Assembly: GCA_013397845.1 (NCBI GenBank)
Contig: VZTG01008997.1
Coordinates: 398,022-462,021, forward strand
Reading direction: 5' to 3'
DNA: 64,000 bases
From: Melanocharis versteri
Taxonomy: Eukaryota; Chordata; Aves; Passeriformes; Melanocharitidae
The stretch's first letter is position 1, and every line of letters begins with the position of its first letter. The position numbers were made by a program, and so were the translations under genes. The notes under the pieces are model-generated. The model saw only the letters and a program-made list of their open reading frames with translations, searched no databases and was not told the origin of the DNA. Below are positions 34,983-48,122 of the stretch, piece after piece.

Positions 34983-36253
34983 GTAATAGGAAGATGCTGT
35001 TTGCCATTTATTAAATCAAAACTAAGAAAAGATTTTTGTAGATACTGCATTGCAATTTTGAGGAAATTCAAACCTTATGCTTTAAAATGTTATCCTTAGA
35101 GGACCAGGAAGAAAGTTTCCTTTACTGGCATGTAACAGTGCAAAAGGCAACAGAATGCATCATGGTTCTTGGCATTCTCTTTCGATGTGCCTGTTGTAAC
35201 GAGCAGTAATCTAGAATATATATACAAGAGTAGATATCCTGTGTGAAGGCACCAATATTTAGAAACTGATTGTTGTCTTTTAACTCCACTTTTGTAAATT
35301 TCAACTTTAGTTTTAATATCTATTAACACTTAAGGTGCTTGTTTCATACCTGCTGGTAGCAAACTGACTGCAGACAAATGAAATTTAATGTATCAAAAGC
35401 GTATTGACATATTAGAGGGTGTTTCTGTTTTGTAGATGTTTCTGGAGGTGGTTGATTAGCCTCCCAAGCAATATGGAAGGAGAAAATGATAAGCAGGCAT
35501 GGTTATTGAAGAGGCCATATTGCTTCTAACCCTTCACTAGGCTGTTGAAGAGTGTCAGCATGTCTTGGAAAGCGAGGCGTACCAGAAGGGGGCTGCATTC
35601 ACAATAGGGAATTCACCAAATTTTTGTATATTCTTGCTGGCCTATTTTTATTTTTAATTAAAGGTGAGAAGGGAAAAGTGTATGATTACAGGCTTTGGCT
35701 ACATACAGAAACATTAGTCCTTTAGTTAAAAGTGATTTTGAGTGTATATGGAGTTCTTGGCTTTTGCTTATTTGATACACACACTTCTGCTTAAGCAGTA
35801 TGCTGAGGGAAGTGCTCTTTGAAACAACACAGGTATTTGATGAGGTTCTGAGCTAAAACTATGGAGAATTCTAAAAAAAATTACCTGTTATCAGACAAAC
35901 AACTCGTCAAATGTTCAGCAACACGAAGTGAGAACTTCGATTTTTACCGAAATAACATTGCTGTAACAAGACGTGGACATGACTTTGTAGTGCATTTTCA
36001 AACGGTCTTCCAGAAAAAGTGAAGTTCTGATGCAACAGTTCAGTTGTTGTGTGACAGTGTCTGAGAGATCAAAGAGCTTGTTCAACAAAAAAGGTTCTCT
36101 TTGGCTTTAGTTGGGAATATGTGGGGTGAAATATGGCTGCTTCTGTCTGTGAGTGGTAAAGCAGACTGTTACATGAAAAAGAAAGGTTTAAATTCTCATT
36201 ATTTTACAACTTAGCCGTTAATATCAGTTCATAGATTTGTTATCTTCTTGTAG
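34983..36253 (+). other. USH2A: intron 6 of USH2A (1.27 kb)
   Basis: AT-rich intron from GTAATA to TTCTTGTAG. No repeat or extra exon was recognised. Confidence 0.93.
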
Positions 36254-36438
36254 GTATTCTATATTATACTGCAGTTCTTTAGCCCACACCCTGAAGCAAT
36301 AAAAATTGAAAGAAAAAAAAGAGATGATCAAAAATGGGAAGACTGGCAATATTTTGCTAGAAATTGCAGTATTTTTGGAATGGAGAACAATGGATCTCTG
36401 GAAAAACCAAACTCTGTCAACTGTCTCCAGATGCATAG
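36254..36438 (+). CDS. USH2A: usherin, exon 7 (laminin N-terminal domain, middle)
   Basis: 185 bp, the same as human c.1144-1328, encoding residues 383-443 plus two bases. It begins VFYIILQFFSPHPEAIKIER, then DWQYFARNC, the classic LN stretch in which the cysteine forms part of the domain core. It ends KPNSVNCLQMH. The acceptor is TCTTCTTGTAG and the donor AG|GTATGA. The phase is 0 to 2. Confidence 0.97.
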
Positions 36439-39400
36439 GTATGAGTGGGTATTATCTGCATAATACAGATGCTTTGAACAGGTAACATCCTGACACAGTT
36501 CATTTCTATGTCCCAATGAGATAGAACCTTTTAATTTGGTATACTCATTTGTTATGGACTGCTGAATATATAAAAGATCCTAAACACGACCTTTTGACTC
36601 AAGATTGCCAAAAAGTCTTATTTAATTTTTAGCAGATTTCAGTCATTTATGAGTGTGACACAATTGTCTCCTCAATTATTTTTGCAGTAGATTTTTGAAA
36701 TGTTACGTGTTAGTATTTTGGTGGCTATTGTCAGTAGAATTACAGGACATTGAGATGATAAGTGGAGGCAGGTACTGATATAACATTGTTTTGAACTGTC
36801 TAGTGAATGTGAAAGTCTCCCCTCTCATCTTTGGGAGTGCAGCTTGTTCTTAAGCCTAGGAAAGAAGGCAAACTGAAGTACAAAAGCCAGTCATTCAACC
36901 CTGCTAGTGTTCGTGCAACACATGTAAGAAATGAGTTGAAAATGGTATCTTGAAGCTTTCTCATCTTTCTAAGCAAGAAGCAATATAAAACTGTGGGAAG
37001 AGGGGCAAGAAGGATTATTACCTTTTAGAAATATGATGTTGCAAGTCCTTTTAATGTCAATTAAGATGTGAAAATTTAAAGCTATATATATATAAACATT
37101 TCATAAATATAGTGTATAACGTATATAATAGATAATTGATTCGTTATCATTTTACACATACACATGCATACATGTACACACACATATATTTATAATTGAA
37201 TCTATACCACTACATATATTCAAATGCGTTATCTCTTGCCTGAGTTCAGATGCCAGTCAGTATTAGGCTTGTTTAGTACTTGGCTGGAAGTCAGTGAGAA
37301 AATACATTACCAGGTGCTGTAGGCACTTGGCTTTTTTTTTTTTTCTTTTCACTTTTGCTACCTTTCTAAGACTTTTCAAGTGTCAGCATCTTTGTTCTCC
37401 AGGAGTTCAGAATTCTGAGGAAAGGAGCATAAGGTCATTTGAGTTACACCACTTTTCAGCAAAGGAATCTGAGCTTTATTGCCGATCTTTGAAGCAGAGG
37501 GTGGAGGAGAAGGGAAATATCTTAAGTAAGACAAATGTTTTTGGATAAATAACCCAAGTGAGGTGTAATACCACTTTCAGCCCGAAAATGTGTAATTGTA
37601 TAATTTTTAAAAAGAACTGAGGAGTTAAATATGAACATTTATGTTTCCCATAAATGTTTTCTAAGCAGCACAGTTTCTCCCCTTCAATTAAAATGAAAAT
37701 GATGATAGGAAGTGATAAGAATGAATAATTTTTGGGTACAGCTGATGTACTAAAAGCTTTAAATGATAAGACATATATTGGTGGATGTTCTGTGTGCTCA
37801 AAGAGAAGTTACTGTTGAAATAATGCTCCAAATTTATGTCAGCAATGTAACAGAGTTCCCTGGAGGATTTTACTGTAAAACAAAACTTGTTTCTCTCTTT
37901 TTCTCTCATACCCGCAAACTTGTAACTGCCAAGACACGTCCAGATTGTCTGTCCACAATTGTCTGTCCTTGTGTCCTGGTGGCCTACCCAGGATTCCCTG
38001 GGTTAACATGGAAGGCAAATGACCTTGGCTTTGAAATCCTTACCATAACTTGATGGTTCTTGTGTTGGTGATCAGATGCTAGTACTGAATGGACTCTTTT
38101 TTGTGTCCTTTAGGAAATGAAAGTGATTAAGGTTTTTGTTTCTCCATCCTGTACCACCTATGTAAGTTAGGAGTTGCTCACTGTCCTTTACCCCCCTATC
38201 AGAGGCTTGAATCTTTGCTTAGTCTGAATATTGGCTGACCCTTATTTTAGAATCTCCTTTGTTTTCCTGGTTTCCTGAGAAACTGCATGTAGATGCCCTA
38301 AAATCTTGATGACCTGCTTGTCTAGTTGCCATCAGCCTTACAGTCTTTCTGCTGTTCCTTCTGATGCTTCCATACCAACATGGTGTTGTTTATCTGCCAT
38401 TTGTACCTGTCTAAACATTTCCATTACAGTTCTACACGCCATGGAAGAAAATTACTTTATTTAGTTTTCTGTGGAGGGGAAGAGAAGACATAATCACCCA
38501 GAGAAACATACAGATATATTCCACTGAAGCACTGACCTGGATTAGGAACACAGGAAATTCAAAGATCCTTCATGAAGACAGAAGAGCATGACTCAGCAGA
38601 CCTAGCCTAACTAGAAATCTTGTCTTTCAAAAACTGACATATTTTGAAGTGACATTTTTTGAATGTTGTATGTCAGGTGCCAGGTGATAACGTGGGATAC
38701 CTATTTTTAATGATCCCATGTAGGTGTGCAAATAAGCAGACATCCTTTTCTCTTCCAGAGGCTAAACTCTGCCTAGTACATAGACCAACATGACATGATT
38801 CATACCAAATTGTGCAAATGTGAAGTTTATATCTACTTGTTTACTCAGTTTTACTTGAATTCTCAGGACTGTCCTTCCCCTTCCTGGGCTTAAATATGCA
38901 GTTTTACTCTCAATTTTACTGCTTTCCATTAAATTATCTTGCAATTCACTTGCTGGAAGGTGGCATGTGTTTCTAACTCTGCTCACTCATCAAGTGAGAT
39001 GATATAGTCCTGTGACTCTGGAATTCACATTGTAACAATTGTTTCTGTATGGTTTTTATATGTGTTTAGTGGGTATATTATTAACAATGTGAGCCTATTA
39101 ATCATTGTGTTAGTCATCTGAATGATTTTGTTATGCGGTTCAAGCCTAGTTCATGTTTCTCAAGGACAGTGTGTTAAACTTTTTGAAAATGTGTGATGAC
39201 GCTGTACCAGTCATACTTTAATCCTGTTTTGAAGTTGCCTGCTAAAGGCTTTACTTTAATTGGAAACTTTGGGTCTGGAGAAGAGCATGGTAGTTTAGGG
39301 CAAAACAGACATACAGAGGACATTTCTTTCCCCCTTCTTGAATTCTGGTGACTGGGAATCCACTGACATGAGAATTTTTACCAGGAAAGCACAAAACCAC

Positions 39401-39502
39401 CATGTACAGTTGAGACCCTCTGAGAAACAGGATGTTAGGAGCCAGAATCTTTAAAATATGTAATATTTTGAGTTTAATTTCTTTTCTTCTCTATTTAAAC
39501 AG
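36439..39502 (+). other. USH2A: intron 7 of USH2A (3.06 kb)
   Basis: AT-rich intron from GTATGA to CTATTTAAACAG. It holds an AT/AC low-complexity stretch at about 37081-37220 and a short perfect hairpin at 37634-37658 (ten-base arms). No coding sequence or classifiable transposon was seen. Confidence 0.92.
37081..37220. repeat. AT/AC-rich low-complexity region
   Basis: Interrupted (TA)n and (CA)n tracts, such as TATATATATATA and ACACACACATATAT, with degenerate spacers. It is probably a decayed microsatellite. Confidence 0.75.
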
Positions 39503-39724
39503 CTTTACACCGTATTCTCGTGGTAACCTAACTTTCAGTGTTCTTACCCCGGAACCAAATCACCGACCTGGTTACAATGATTTTTATAATACTCCATCTC
39601 TCCAAGAATTTGTAAAAGCTGTGCAAGTGAGGATTCATCTCCATGGCCAGTATCACACTAGTGAGCCTTGGGTAAATTTTAGGCATAGGTACTATGGAGT
39701 TAATGAAATTACAGTCAGTGGAAG
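39503..39724 (+). CDS. USH2A: usherin, exon 8 (end of laminin N-terminal domain)
   Basis: 222 bp, the same as human c.1329-1550, encoding residues 444-517 plus two bases. It opens with FTPYSRGNLTFSVLTP and includes RPGYNDFYNTPSLQEFVKA, HLHGQYHT and RHRYYGVNEITVSG. The last block is the hallmark end of LN domains, just before the first EGF-like repeat. The acceptor is TATTTAAACAG and the donor AG|GTAAGT. The exon is symmetric (phase 2 to 2). Confidence 0.97.
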
Positions 39725-41028
39725 GTAAGTTTTCTCCTCTTCCCACATCCAGCACTGCCTTTGACTGTTACAGCTCTGCGCAGGATATAAGGACCTGCCT
39801 AAAATTTGATCAGTTTGTTTTGCTTTTACACTTATGATTGACAAAGGAATTTGATCTGAAGCAGTGTACTAAGTTGGAAATGATTGGTGTACTGTTTTTT
39901 AAAAGTGTTTGCTCACATGTTATTTTACAATTAATTATGCTTATTACACAAATCTGTCAAAAGCAATCTTGTTCTTGGAATTACCAATCCCTCTAAGCAA
40001 AGGCTTATGATTGAAAAGATAGCTTATGGTTTACTTCAGTAACTCTTCCAAGCTGTAGATTCCCAGACATGGCAATTTTAACAGTCAATGCAGAGCTCAT
40101 TCTTTGTTTTAGTTGGAGTTTTTCTTTCACAATTGGGTAGCTGTCAGTAAAACTGTTGTATAATCTGTGACTGACAACTGTATTGTATATGATAAGTGTG
40201 ATGTCTTGTGAAAGGACTAATTATGCCCTATAAATAATATGCAAATTTGGCAATGAAATAGTTTCCAAGAAGCATATGGTGCAGATTTGTAGGTATTATT
40301 ATTCCTGAAGTTATTTTGGTAGTTCTCATTTTGAGAGAAAGCACTCTGTTAGAAGTCATGTTTACCTTAAAATTTTCTATGTTATTAATATATTTTGATT
40401 ATTGATTTAGATGTATTATGATAATGCATTTACTAAAAGAACTTTATCTCGGTGACAATGTAAAAATAAAATAATTTCAGCTGTAGTTTGCAAAGCTGTG
40501 CCATGCCTCCAGAAGAGCAGCCCTTCAGGTAGAGTGGTATGGTTGTTGACTATTAATTAAGACTCTATACAGATTTTATTTTAGTAAGAAATGGACATTG
40601 TAACTGAGATAAAATGGGTTAAACTGCAAAATTATTCCTGATATGGTTAAGATTTCTTGAAAAACTAGAGCTGCACTGGAAGTCTTAATATTGATGAATA
40701 ATTTTAATTTATTTAATAAAATTCTACATATTAATGTTACATACTGAAATACAGTTTTCATTACATATCATACAAGGCAAGAGTAGCTCTACTACATGCT
40801 GGTTTTTATTTTCTTGAAAAGCAATTGTTGATGGTTAAAAATATATTGAGTGAAGTAATCTTTTTTAGTTTACTGCACCTAAGAACATTCTCTTTGGTGA
40901 CATTTTTTTGTTCTTAATAAAGAACCAGGCTATGTAATACACAAAACTGACTTTGTGGCTGTGTAATGTATTGTTGGCCAGATGTGTTTTCATGTTTTAA
41001 CTTTTGACACTGCCTACTGTTCTTTCAG
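39725..41028 (+). other. USH2A: intron 8 of USH2A (1.30 kb)
   Basis: AT-rich intron from GTAAGT to TGTTCTTTCAG. No repeats or other features were recognised. Confidence 0.93.
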
Positions 41029-41122
41029 GTGTAATTGCCATGGCCATGCTGATGATTGTGACACAGCTCTGAAACCATACAGGTGCCTGTGTGTCAAGGA
41101 AAGCTATACAGAAGGAGATAAT
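41029..41122 (+). CDS. USH2A: usherin, exon 9 (laminin EGF-like repeat 1, first half)
   Basis: 94 bp, the same as human c.1551-1644, encoding residues 518-549. It starts RCNCHGHADDCD, the standard first motif of a laminin EGF-like (LE) repeat directly after an LN domain, and ends CLCVKESYTEGDN. The next cysteines are in exon 10. DN replaces the LH I recall at the equivalent human positions. The donor is AAT|GTGAGT. The phase is 2 to 0. Confidence 0.97.
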
Positions 41123-42940
41123 GTGAGTCTCTCTTTTGTCTGTCTGTGCCACCTATGAACAGCCTCAAAACTGGGATTTTAGTCCTGGGAAAGAGTGTGT
41201 ATATGTGTTAGTGTAATCCTGTCTTTTAAAGGGAAACTTTCTGTAGCAGATTTGTATCAATTAAGGAAAAAAATATATTCCGCTCTCCACCCTCACCAAA
41301 AGCCATTTTGCCACAGACCATCAGGAGTGTCATGTTCAGGGATTTGACTTCTTGTTGGAAGTTTATGCCACTTTCAAACATTAGATACAAACCTGAGTTT
41401 AGACTGTGAGCATGTAATAAAGATTGTCTCTGCCTGCTGTAGCAGCTAGCAAGAGTCCTTTAGGGTGAAGGTACTATTCCATGGTAATTTTAGTCTGCTC
41501 CTATGGACTCCAGACCCATTCAGTAGGGGGAATGCAGTAGGAAAAATCCTGGAGTTCAGCTTCCAATTTAGTATCATTTGAAAGGAAACAGTTCAAGTGG
41601 TCCATAATGCAATCCAAAACACCATAAATGCAAAATTATATTTTTCCTTTTTTTTTTCTAACAGTTTTATAATTCTTGGCCATGGAAGAACCAAAATGGG
41701 GTTGATTATTGTAAGTCATGGTATCCTAGATAAATACATAGAGGAGATCTCAGAGTAATAGTACCACTTTGCACTTATTTCATGCAGCCTTTGGTTTACT
41801 TGGAAGCTGTCCACATACAACTTAACAAAAGCAGAACCATGATGTGTGAGTAAAAATAACTTGCTCAAAGAAAAGATTCCCTAGATTAATTATTTATCTC
41901 AAAAGGAAAAAAAAAAGGAAAAGAAGTTGAGGTTAAGAAAGAAGGAGCTACATCAAAGGAATGAATCCCTCAATCTCACTGAATGTTAGATTTCTGTTGT
42001 GAGTACATGTAGTCCTTGCTACATTTATGCCTTTTGGAAATAGCCTTTCTAAAAATTAAGAAGGGGTTCTGTGGAATAGCAACAGCAGTAGCAGAGGGGA
42101 GACTAATCACACATCAAAAAAATCCCCCAAGCAGTCTGTGTTGCTGGAACAGCATGAGGAGAGGTAACCTCAGAGCATTTGATACAGTGCTTGTGATCGT
42201 GTGAAAGATCTTTGTAAAATTTCATAGGGGATCTAAGTTTTCTCACTTCTTAAGCAGAAGTGTAGGATCTACAGTCTAAATGGAACTTGAACAGAAATTT
42301 CAAGTTTTTAGATGGGTCAAATTAGGAAAAAAAATTCAAGCTGACAGTGTCCCTTTAATTAGAACACACATTGTGAAATGTTACTTTGTAAGGATTAATT
42401 ATAAATATTTAATAAGATCTGGAAGTTCACCAAGCACTCTTGCAAGACTTATGCTACCTTGTGAAAACAAACCAAATACATTTTAATGATGTATCTGCCT
42501 TATCAGATATTTCCTGTCAATGTTAATGGGTTGTTCCACTGAGTGTCACATCTTTGATTTGGCATATATGCATTGTAACTATAATTGAAGTGCTTGAATT
42601 AACTGTATTAACTCAGAGTACAATAAGAGTGTTGTTTAATTATTTTTTGTATCCTTTAATAAGCATGTCAGTAGCTATTAAATATGAAATAAAATAGCAG
42701 TAGTAATAAAATAGAATTAGTATTTGGAAATATATCACTAACTACTTTGAATTTGATCAAAGATTTACATGGAATCCAAACAGCTTAAAGATTTTTTTTT
42801 TTGGTAAGGCTAGCATTTAAAAGCAAAACCAAAATCCATCCTGATTTTTGACTATCCTTGGCAATGATAAAACTCTGTCTTATAGATTTACACCTGTTTC
42901 TTTGGCTCCCACCATAGTGAATTAGGAATTGCAAAAATAA

Positions 42941-42958
42941 TTTTTTTTTTTTTTTTTT
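42941..42958. repeat. T18 homopolymer
   Basis: Eighteen T residues flanked by AT-rich sequence. No element body is recognised beside it. Confidence 0.95.
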
Positions 42959-45900
42959 CTTAAGTAAGCATTTGATGAAGCAAGTTTCCAAATATAACTT
43001 TTTTGATAGAGAAAAGGAAAACACTTTTGAGAAGGAATAGCGGGATCAGCAAGCAGTCTTGTTTTTTTAACTTCAGTTCTGTGCTAGCAGTGAATAAGTC
43101 ACCAGAACTGAGGGTCTGTAAGAAAGTTTTTGGCTTTAGGGTGGGTTTTTCAGTATCTTGAACCAGAAATCAGAGATCCTTGAAAAGCTTTTTATATATG
43201 GCAGAGTATGTCCTTCTCACATTTACACTTAATACAGCTAAAATTACTATCTTAAATTTATCTGGCATGTACATCTGGCTAGCTGTTGTGCAGCAAAGCA
43301 GTACTAGAAATGAAGCATTTGCATAACTGTTACAAATAGAAATCTTAGTTTAGGTATTTGCATTACTGTGTTATGAAATTTGATGTGCCAAATGGAATTT
43401 TTTTTTTTCCCCGAGTTCCATTTTGGTGAAGAATGGTGACAAAATATGTTGCTATGAAATCTGAGATGATGGGAAGAAGGCGTTGCTTAAGAATGATTTG
43501 CAGATGTTGAGGGGCCAGATTCTGGAAAAAGAAGAAATTAATCCTCAGAGCTTGTCTCTCATTTTATGAAAAAAATGTTCAGCTTCTTCATTTACAAATT
43601 GTTCTGTAAATGCCTTGGGTCCAACTTTGGGAAATGGTTCTGCCTTTTACAAAGGGAAACTGAGGGACCAAGAGTGGAGTCCAGATTTTGGTAACATTTG
43701 TATGTAAAAATTAATTTTTAGACTTGAGTAAAAGTATGTTCAAAAACTTTCCAAGCTGTCACACGAAAAGCTGGAAACAGCCCATCAAAGAACAAGAAAG
43801 TCAAGCAAGATTAGCCTTACACTGCAACCTCAGAGCCTCTTTTAAATCAGTCATATAGAACTTAATAGAAAAAGGTAATGGCAAAATATACAGGAATAAT
43901 TATAGAAATCATAATAGAAAATAGAATTTAAATTAATAAAGCAACTCTGATAAATTCCTGAGAAGATATTAATGGAAGTGAGAGATTGACTGGATGTAGT
44001 AAAGGCTTCAGGTCTTCAGAGTTTTCCATGCAAATAATGTTCTTAAACATCTGGGGTCTGAAAACTGGATATGGCATATGTTGATTTATCAAGAAATGAA
44101 TAAATAAGACTTTTCATGTTGTTACAGGAGAATCTCTGTAAACCTTAGTTAAATGTCAATCTGTATCATGTTAGATGTTGGAATTAATCAGAAATAGTAC
44201 GTGAGGAGCTGTAAATATTAACTACATTACACTTAATAACAAAGAGTTCTCACTTGCAGAAACAAGCAAGCCAGCAAAAAATGCACTTTTTGGTACATGG
44301 AGCTTTGGGATGGAACCCTATAAGACACCTTTCATTTCTAGTCTGTCTTCCTTGGTTCCTTGGAGTCACTTAATGTTCTAATTTTGGTTTGGGTTGTTTT
44401 TTCTTCCCCTAGTAAATCCTGGCTTTTAAGTTTAAAAGCTCTTTGATCATTGGGGAGTTCACAAGAGACAGATGTAGTTCATGTGTAGTCGTGGTAGATA
44501 TTCAGATGCTGTAGTGAGGGTGCTGGTGAAAGCCATGAGGAAATTAAGGCTGTCTTTAGAGCATGGCAAAACTATGCTGGAATTGATATTCCCTAGAAGC
44601 CATATTTATTTGGCTAAGGAAATGAAATGGAGTGAAAGCATAGTGGTCAGATACAGAAGAGGATCTGGTAAGAAGGAAAAAATTGTATATGATTAATTAT
44701 TCCATTACAGTCAACACTTACAGGGCAGCATAAATAAGCATGGGTGATAAACATAATGGTGTTTTTCAAAGACAAGTCAGCATTTCAAAATGCCTGAGAA
44801 GACGGCATTCTAACCTCGGTGTCATTTCATCGGATTTTTAAATTGTGTCCTTTGGATAATGTGTATTACAGAAGCATATGTATAATATAAGTATTATAGG
44901 TGTAAATGTACACTGTTTATTGCAACTGAACTTTGATGAGTGTGGGACGCAAACTCCTACATAGGTTACAAAAAGAAAAAAAGGAATAAATTCCGCATAA
45001 AATCATATATATATAAAAAAGGATGCCACCGAGAGGCAAGCAGCAGAATGTTTAAGAAGTGTTGGAGTAGAAGGATCTAGTTGATCGTGGCTTATTGAAA
45101 GTTTTGAAGTATTGTTACTGTTTCCTTCTGAAGTATTTCTTTGGATATTTGTTGACTATTTCTTCAGAGGCACTGTCCTTACCATACTTAGGGCCTAAAA
45201 AGGAGCTTAGTACCTAAAGGCTTAGGCTGAAGTCACTGGTGATCTTTCCATAAGTGTGCAGGATTCAAGAATCTAGAAGTTGAATTTTAGTAAAAAAAAA
45301 ATCTTGAATTTGTTATTGGAAATCAGTTTTTACTCATAGTTTTAGGCTAATGAATTGGGCCAAGTTAGGCTTGGTATTTTGGCCACCTGGCTCTGTGTGA
45401 AGTTTTCTCAGGAAACTGTTTTCACAGGTGGTTAAGTTCAGAGACTATGTATCAATAAGGCACCTTTGTTATTGGCTGTAGGTACTCCATATATTTGACA
45501 TGTTTTCTGCAGGGCCTAGATGGAACTGAGAGTACCGACATCTGCGTGTTTCTGGGTGTTACAGTTGCAGAGAAAGGTTGGTTTTGTTAAGCATTAACAT
45601 CCTTTGTAAATCTACTGCTAGACGTTGTCACGGGCTTTTTCGAAATGTACCTATCCATTTTACATGTGGTAGCCAAGAACCAAACCCCAAATCTCTTAAC
45701 TACTATGCTTTGGACAAATGCAGAGTTTAGATTTGGTGAATGAAGACCTGTAGATGGCAACATGTACATCATTGTGCTACCAAAAGTCAAAGTTCAGCTC
45801 TGGAGGTTTGGAAGTTAAATGCGATTCTTAACCTAATAAAGGTGTGACAAACAGCAGGGTGACGTGGGGGTCCAGTGCCCATTTTTATTGCATGCAGGTG

Positions 45901-45984
45901 TGATAACTGCTAGAAAAACAAATGTTTCACACTCGTTGCCAACTTCTGAATGACTGCTTTTTTGCCAAGGCAGTTGTAGATAGG

Positions 45985-46280
45985 GGGAGTCAATCTCTTC
46001 TCCCAGGTAACAAGTGATAGAACAAGAGGAAATAATCTCAAGTTGGGCTAGAGAAGGTTTAGATGGATATTAGGAAAAATTTATTCATGGAGAAGGTTGT
46101 CAGTGATTGGAACAGGCTACCCAGGGAAAGTGATGGAATCACTGTCCCTGGAAGTGTTTAAAAGTGTGTAGAAGTGGCTTTCAGGAACATGGTTTAGTAG
46201 TGAACCTGGTAGGGTCAGGTTTGTAATTGAACTTGATGATCTTAAAGGCCTTTTCCAACCTTAGTGATTCTATGATTCTG
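45985..46280 (+). mobile_element. CR1 retroposon 3' end (plus strand)
   Basis: The order of landmarks is that of CR1: AACAAGAGGAAATAATCTCA, GGATATTAGGAAAAATTTAT, GGAACAGGCTACCCAGGGAA, CCCTGGAAGTGTTTAAAA, GATGATCTTAAAGGCCTTTT and the terminal GATTCTATGATTCTG. The copy is 5'-truncated and lies in the gene's own orientation. It is one of the better preserved transposon copies in the window. Confidence 0.93.
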
Positions 46281-47926
46281 AAAAGTTTTGTCGAAGTTTT
46301 AAAAGTCACAGAACAAGAGATGTTTCAAAGAGGCTCCTTGCTATGTAATCAGATGCCATCTTTTTCTCTCTCACTCCTTCGTGCTTGTGTGTCATTTAAC
46401 AATAGGTGCAAGCACAGGTGTGCATAAGTAACTGATCCAAGATTAAATCTGAAATGAGATGATGAATGCTTTCGTCTGCCATGTGGCTGGCCATGCACAA
46501 ATGGAAACTCAGGGCTGGCAGGTTGGTAGCTATTCCTGCACTATTTTCCTTTCAAGGAAGACATATTTCCATAGACATGCTGGGAGGAGGGAGCTGCATG
46601 AGCTGGATAGCTTGGCTGGGAGCTTATTTCTTTGTTGTGCTTCCCAAGTTGTGCCATGCCTGAATGAACCCTCTTGTCTCTTGTTGTTGGGTGCTGTGTA
46701 ATGCTGATTTTTCTCAATGCGGAGAGAGGGGAGATGGATGTAAATGAGGGAAGGACTTGAATAAGTTAGAGCTGTGTAACTTGTGAAAAGTTACTCTCAA
46801 GGTGTTGCCCTTAGTGCACTTAAAAGTGAGATAATCACAATTAGGCAGCGATTGCTTTGATAAACAAAGGCCAGAGTTCAAGGTCTCAAGTGAAACCCTG
46901 CTAATTTTCGTCCTGAAAACTCCTTTTTTCTCTCACTGGGGTGATATTGTGTCTTTTGTTGTTTTGAACAGACGAGAAAAAAGTGCAGTGGTTATTGCTG
47001 TCTTATTGCTTACTTTTTATTTTGTGTGTTAAAACTAAATTTCAGTAGATAAATTCTTGTGCTTTCATTTTCTCTCCCAAGTGGCTTTTGTTATAATTTG
47101 TGACTGGTCTGCAATTCTTGGACTATCTTAAGCTTATGGTTTTTAATTGAGTTTATTTTACACACAGTTGATGCTTTCCCAGCACCAGCTGTGAGTGAAA
47201 CAGTTTAGAAACTTCAATACAGTCTCCTAGTTTTCAGTGTATAGGTGATATAGACACATTAATAAATAACAAATAGTTATAATAGTGCTTGGAATAACAA
47301 CCATGAAGAAAGATGAGCATGCTTCTCAAACTTAAGGAAGTTACCCAAAAAAGAAAATAGTTACCCAAATACTCAACAAAGGCAAGTTATTTTGAAGCAT
47401 TTATATTCCTTCTGAAAGACAGAAATTATAATTGCAATTTTTTTTTGTTTCACTCACAAGGCCAAATGGTAATAATACAAATTACAGTTACTACAATGTT
47501 AGAAACTACAAGAACAGACATTGTTTAAAATGCATCCAAATGGATGGATTAGGTGAATGTCTTCTGTACTTTAAACACAGCAGACACCATTTTGCATCTT
47601 TGAAAGTTTAAGTAAATCTGAATCTCAGGACAGTAGCCTGTGTTGAGTATCTAAATTCTTAAAATTTTGTTCTTCTGCCCGCCATCCTTGGTTTTATTCT
47701 GTTTTTCAAGTGACTTTAAAAGGTTAAAATAGTAATTAAAATGTTGCGTTTGTTATTTCCTTTTGTGCTTTCTCACTTTTTGTCTAAGCCCAATAGTATT
47801 AATATTTAAATCGAGGAAAGCACATAGAAAAAAATATGAACATAGAGAGTATAATAGTAAACTTGTGAGATGAAGAAATATTCATGCTAAGAAGCAGCTC
47901 TTTCTTTTATTTCTCATTTATTTCAG

Positions 47927-48122
47927 TGTGATCGCTGTTTGCCATTGTACAATGACAAGCCTTTTCGTCCAGGTGACCAAGTTCATGCCTATAATTGCAA
48001 ACCATGTCAGTGTTACAGCCATGCAGAAAGCTGCCACTATGACTTAGCAATGGATCCTTTTCCTCAGGAACACCACCGAGGCGGTGGCGGAGTGTGTGAT
48101 AACTGTCAGCACAACACAGCTG
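47927..48122 (+). CDS. USH2A: usherin, exon 10 (EGF-like repeats 1 and 2)
   Basis: 196 bp, the same as human c.1645-1840, encoding residues 550-614 plus one base. CDRCLPLYNDKPFRPGDQ finishes LE repeat 1. CQCYSHAESCHYD opens repeat 2, with its glycine-rich loop HRGGGGVCDNCQHNTAG, matching human. Cysteine spacing is intact. The acceptor is TTATTTCAG and the donor G|GTAAGT. The phase is 0 to 1. Confidence 0.97.

Larger units (their letters stand above)
41123..47926 (+). other. USH2A: intron 9 of USH2A (6.80 kb)
   Basis: AT-rich intron from GTGAGT to ATTTATTTCAG. It contains an 18-base T run (42941-42958) and a CR1 3' end on the + strand (45985-46280). A possible MIR-like trace at about 43.62-43.67 kb is too short to call. 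No extra exon was seen. Confidence 0.9.

Noticed and set aside
43610..43675. MIR-like trace (TTTTACAAAGGGAAACTGAGG)
   Set aside because: Only one block resembles MIR and the flanks do not, so it is too short to call.
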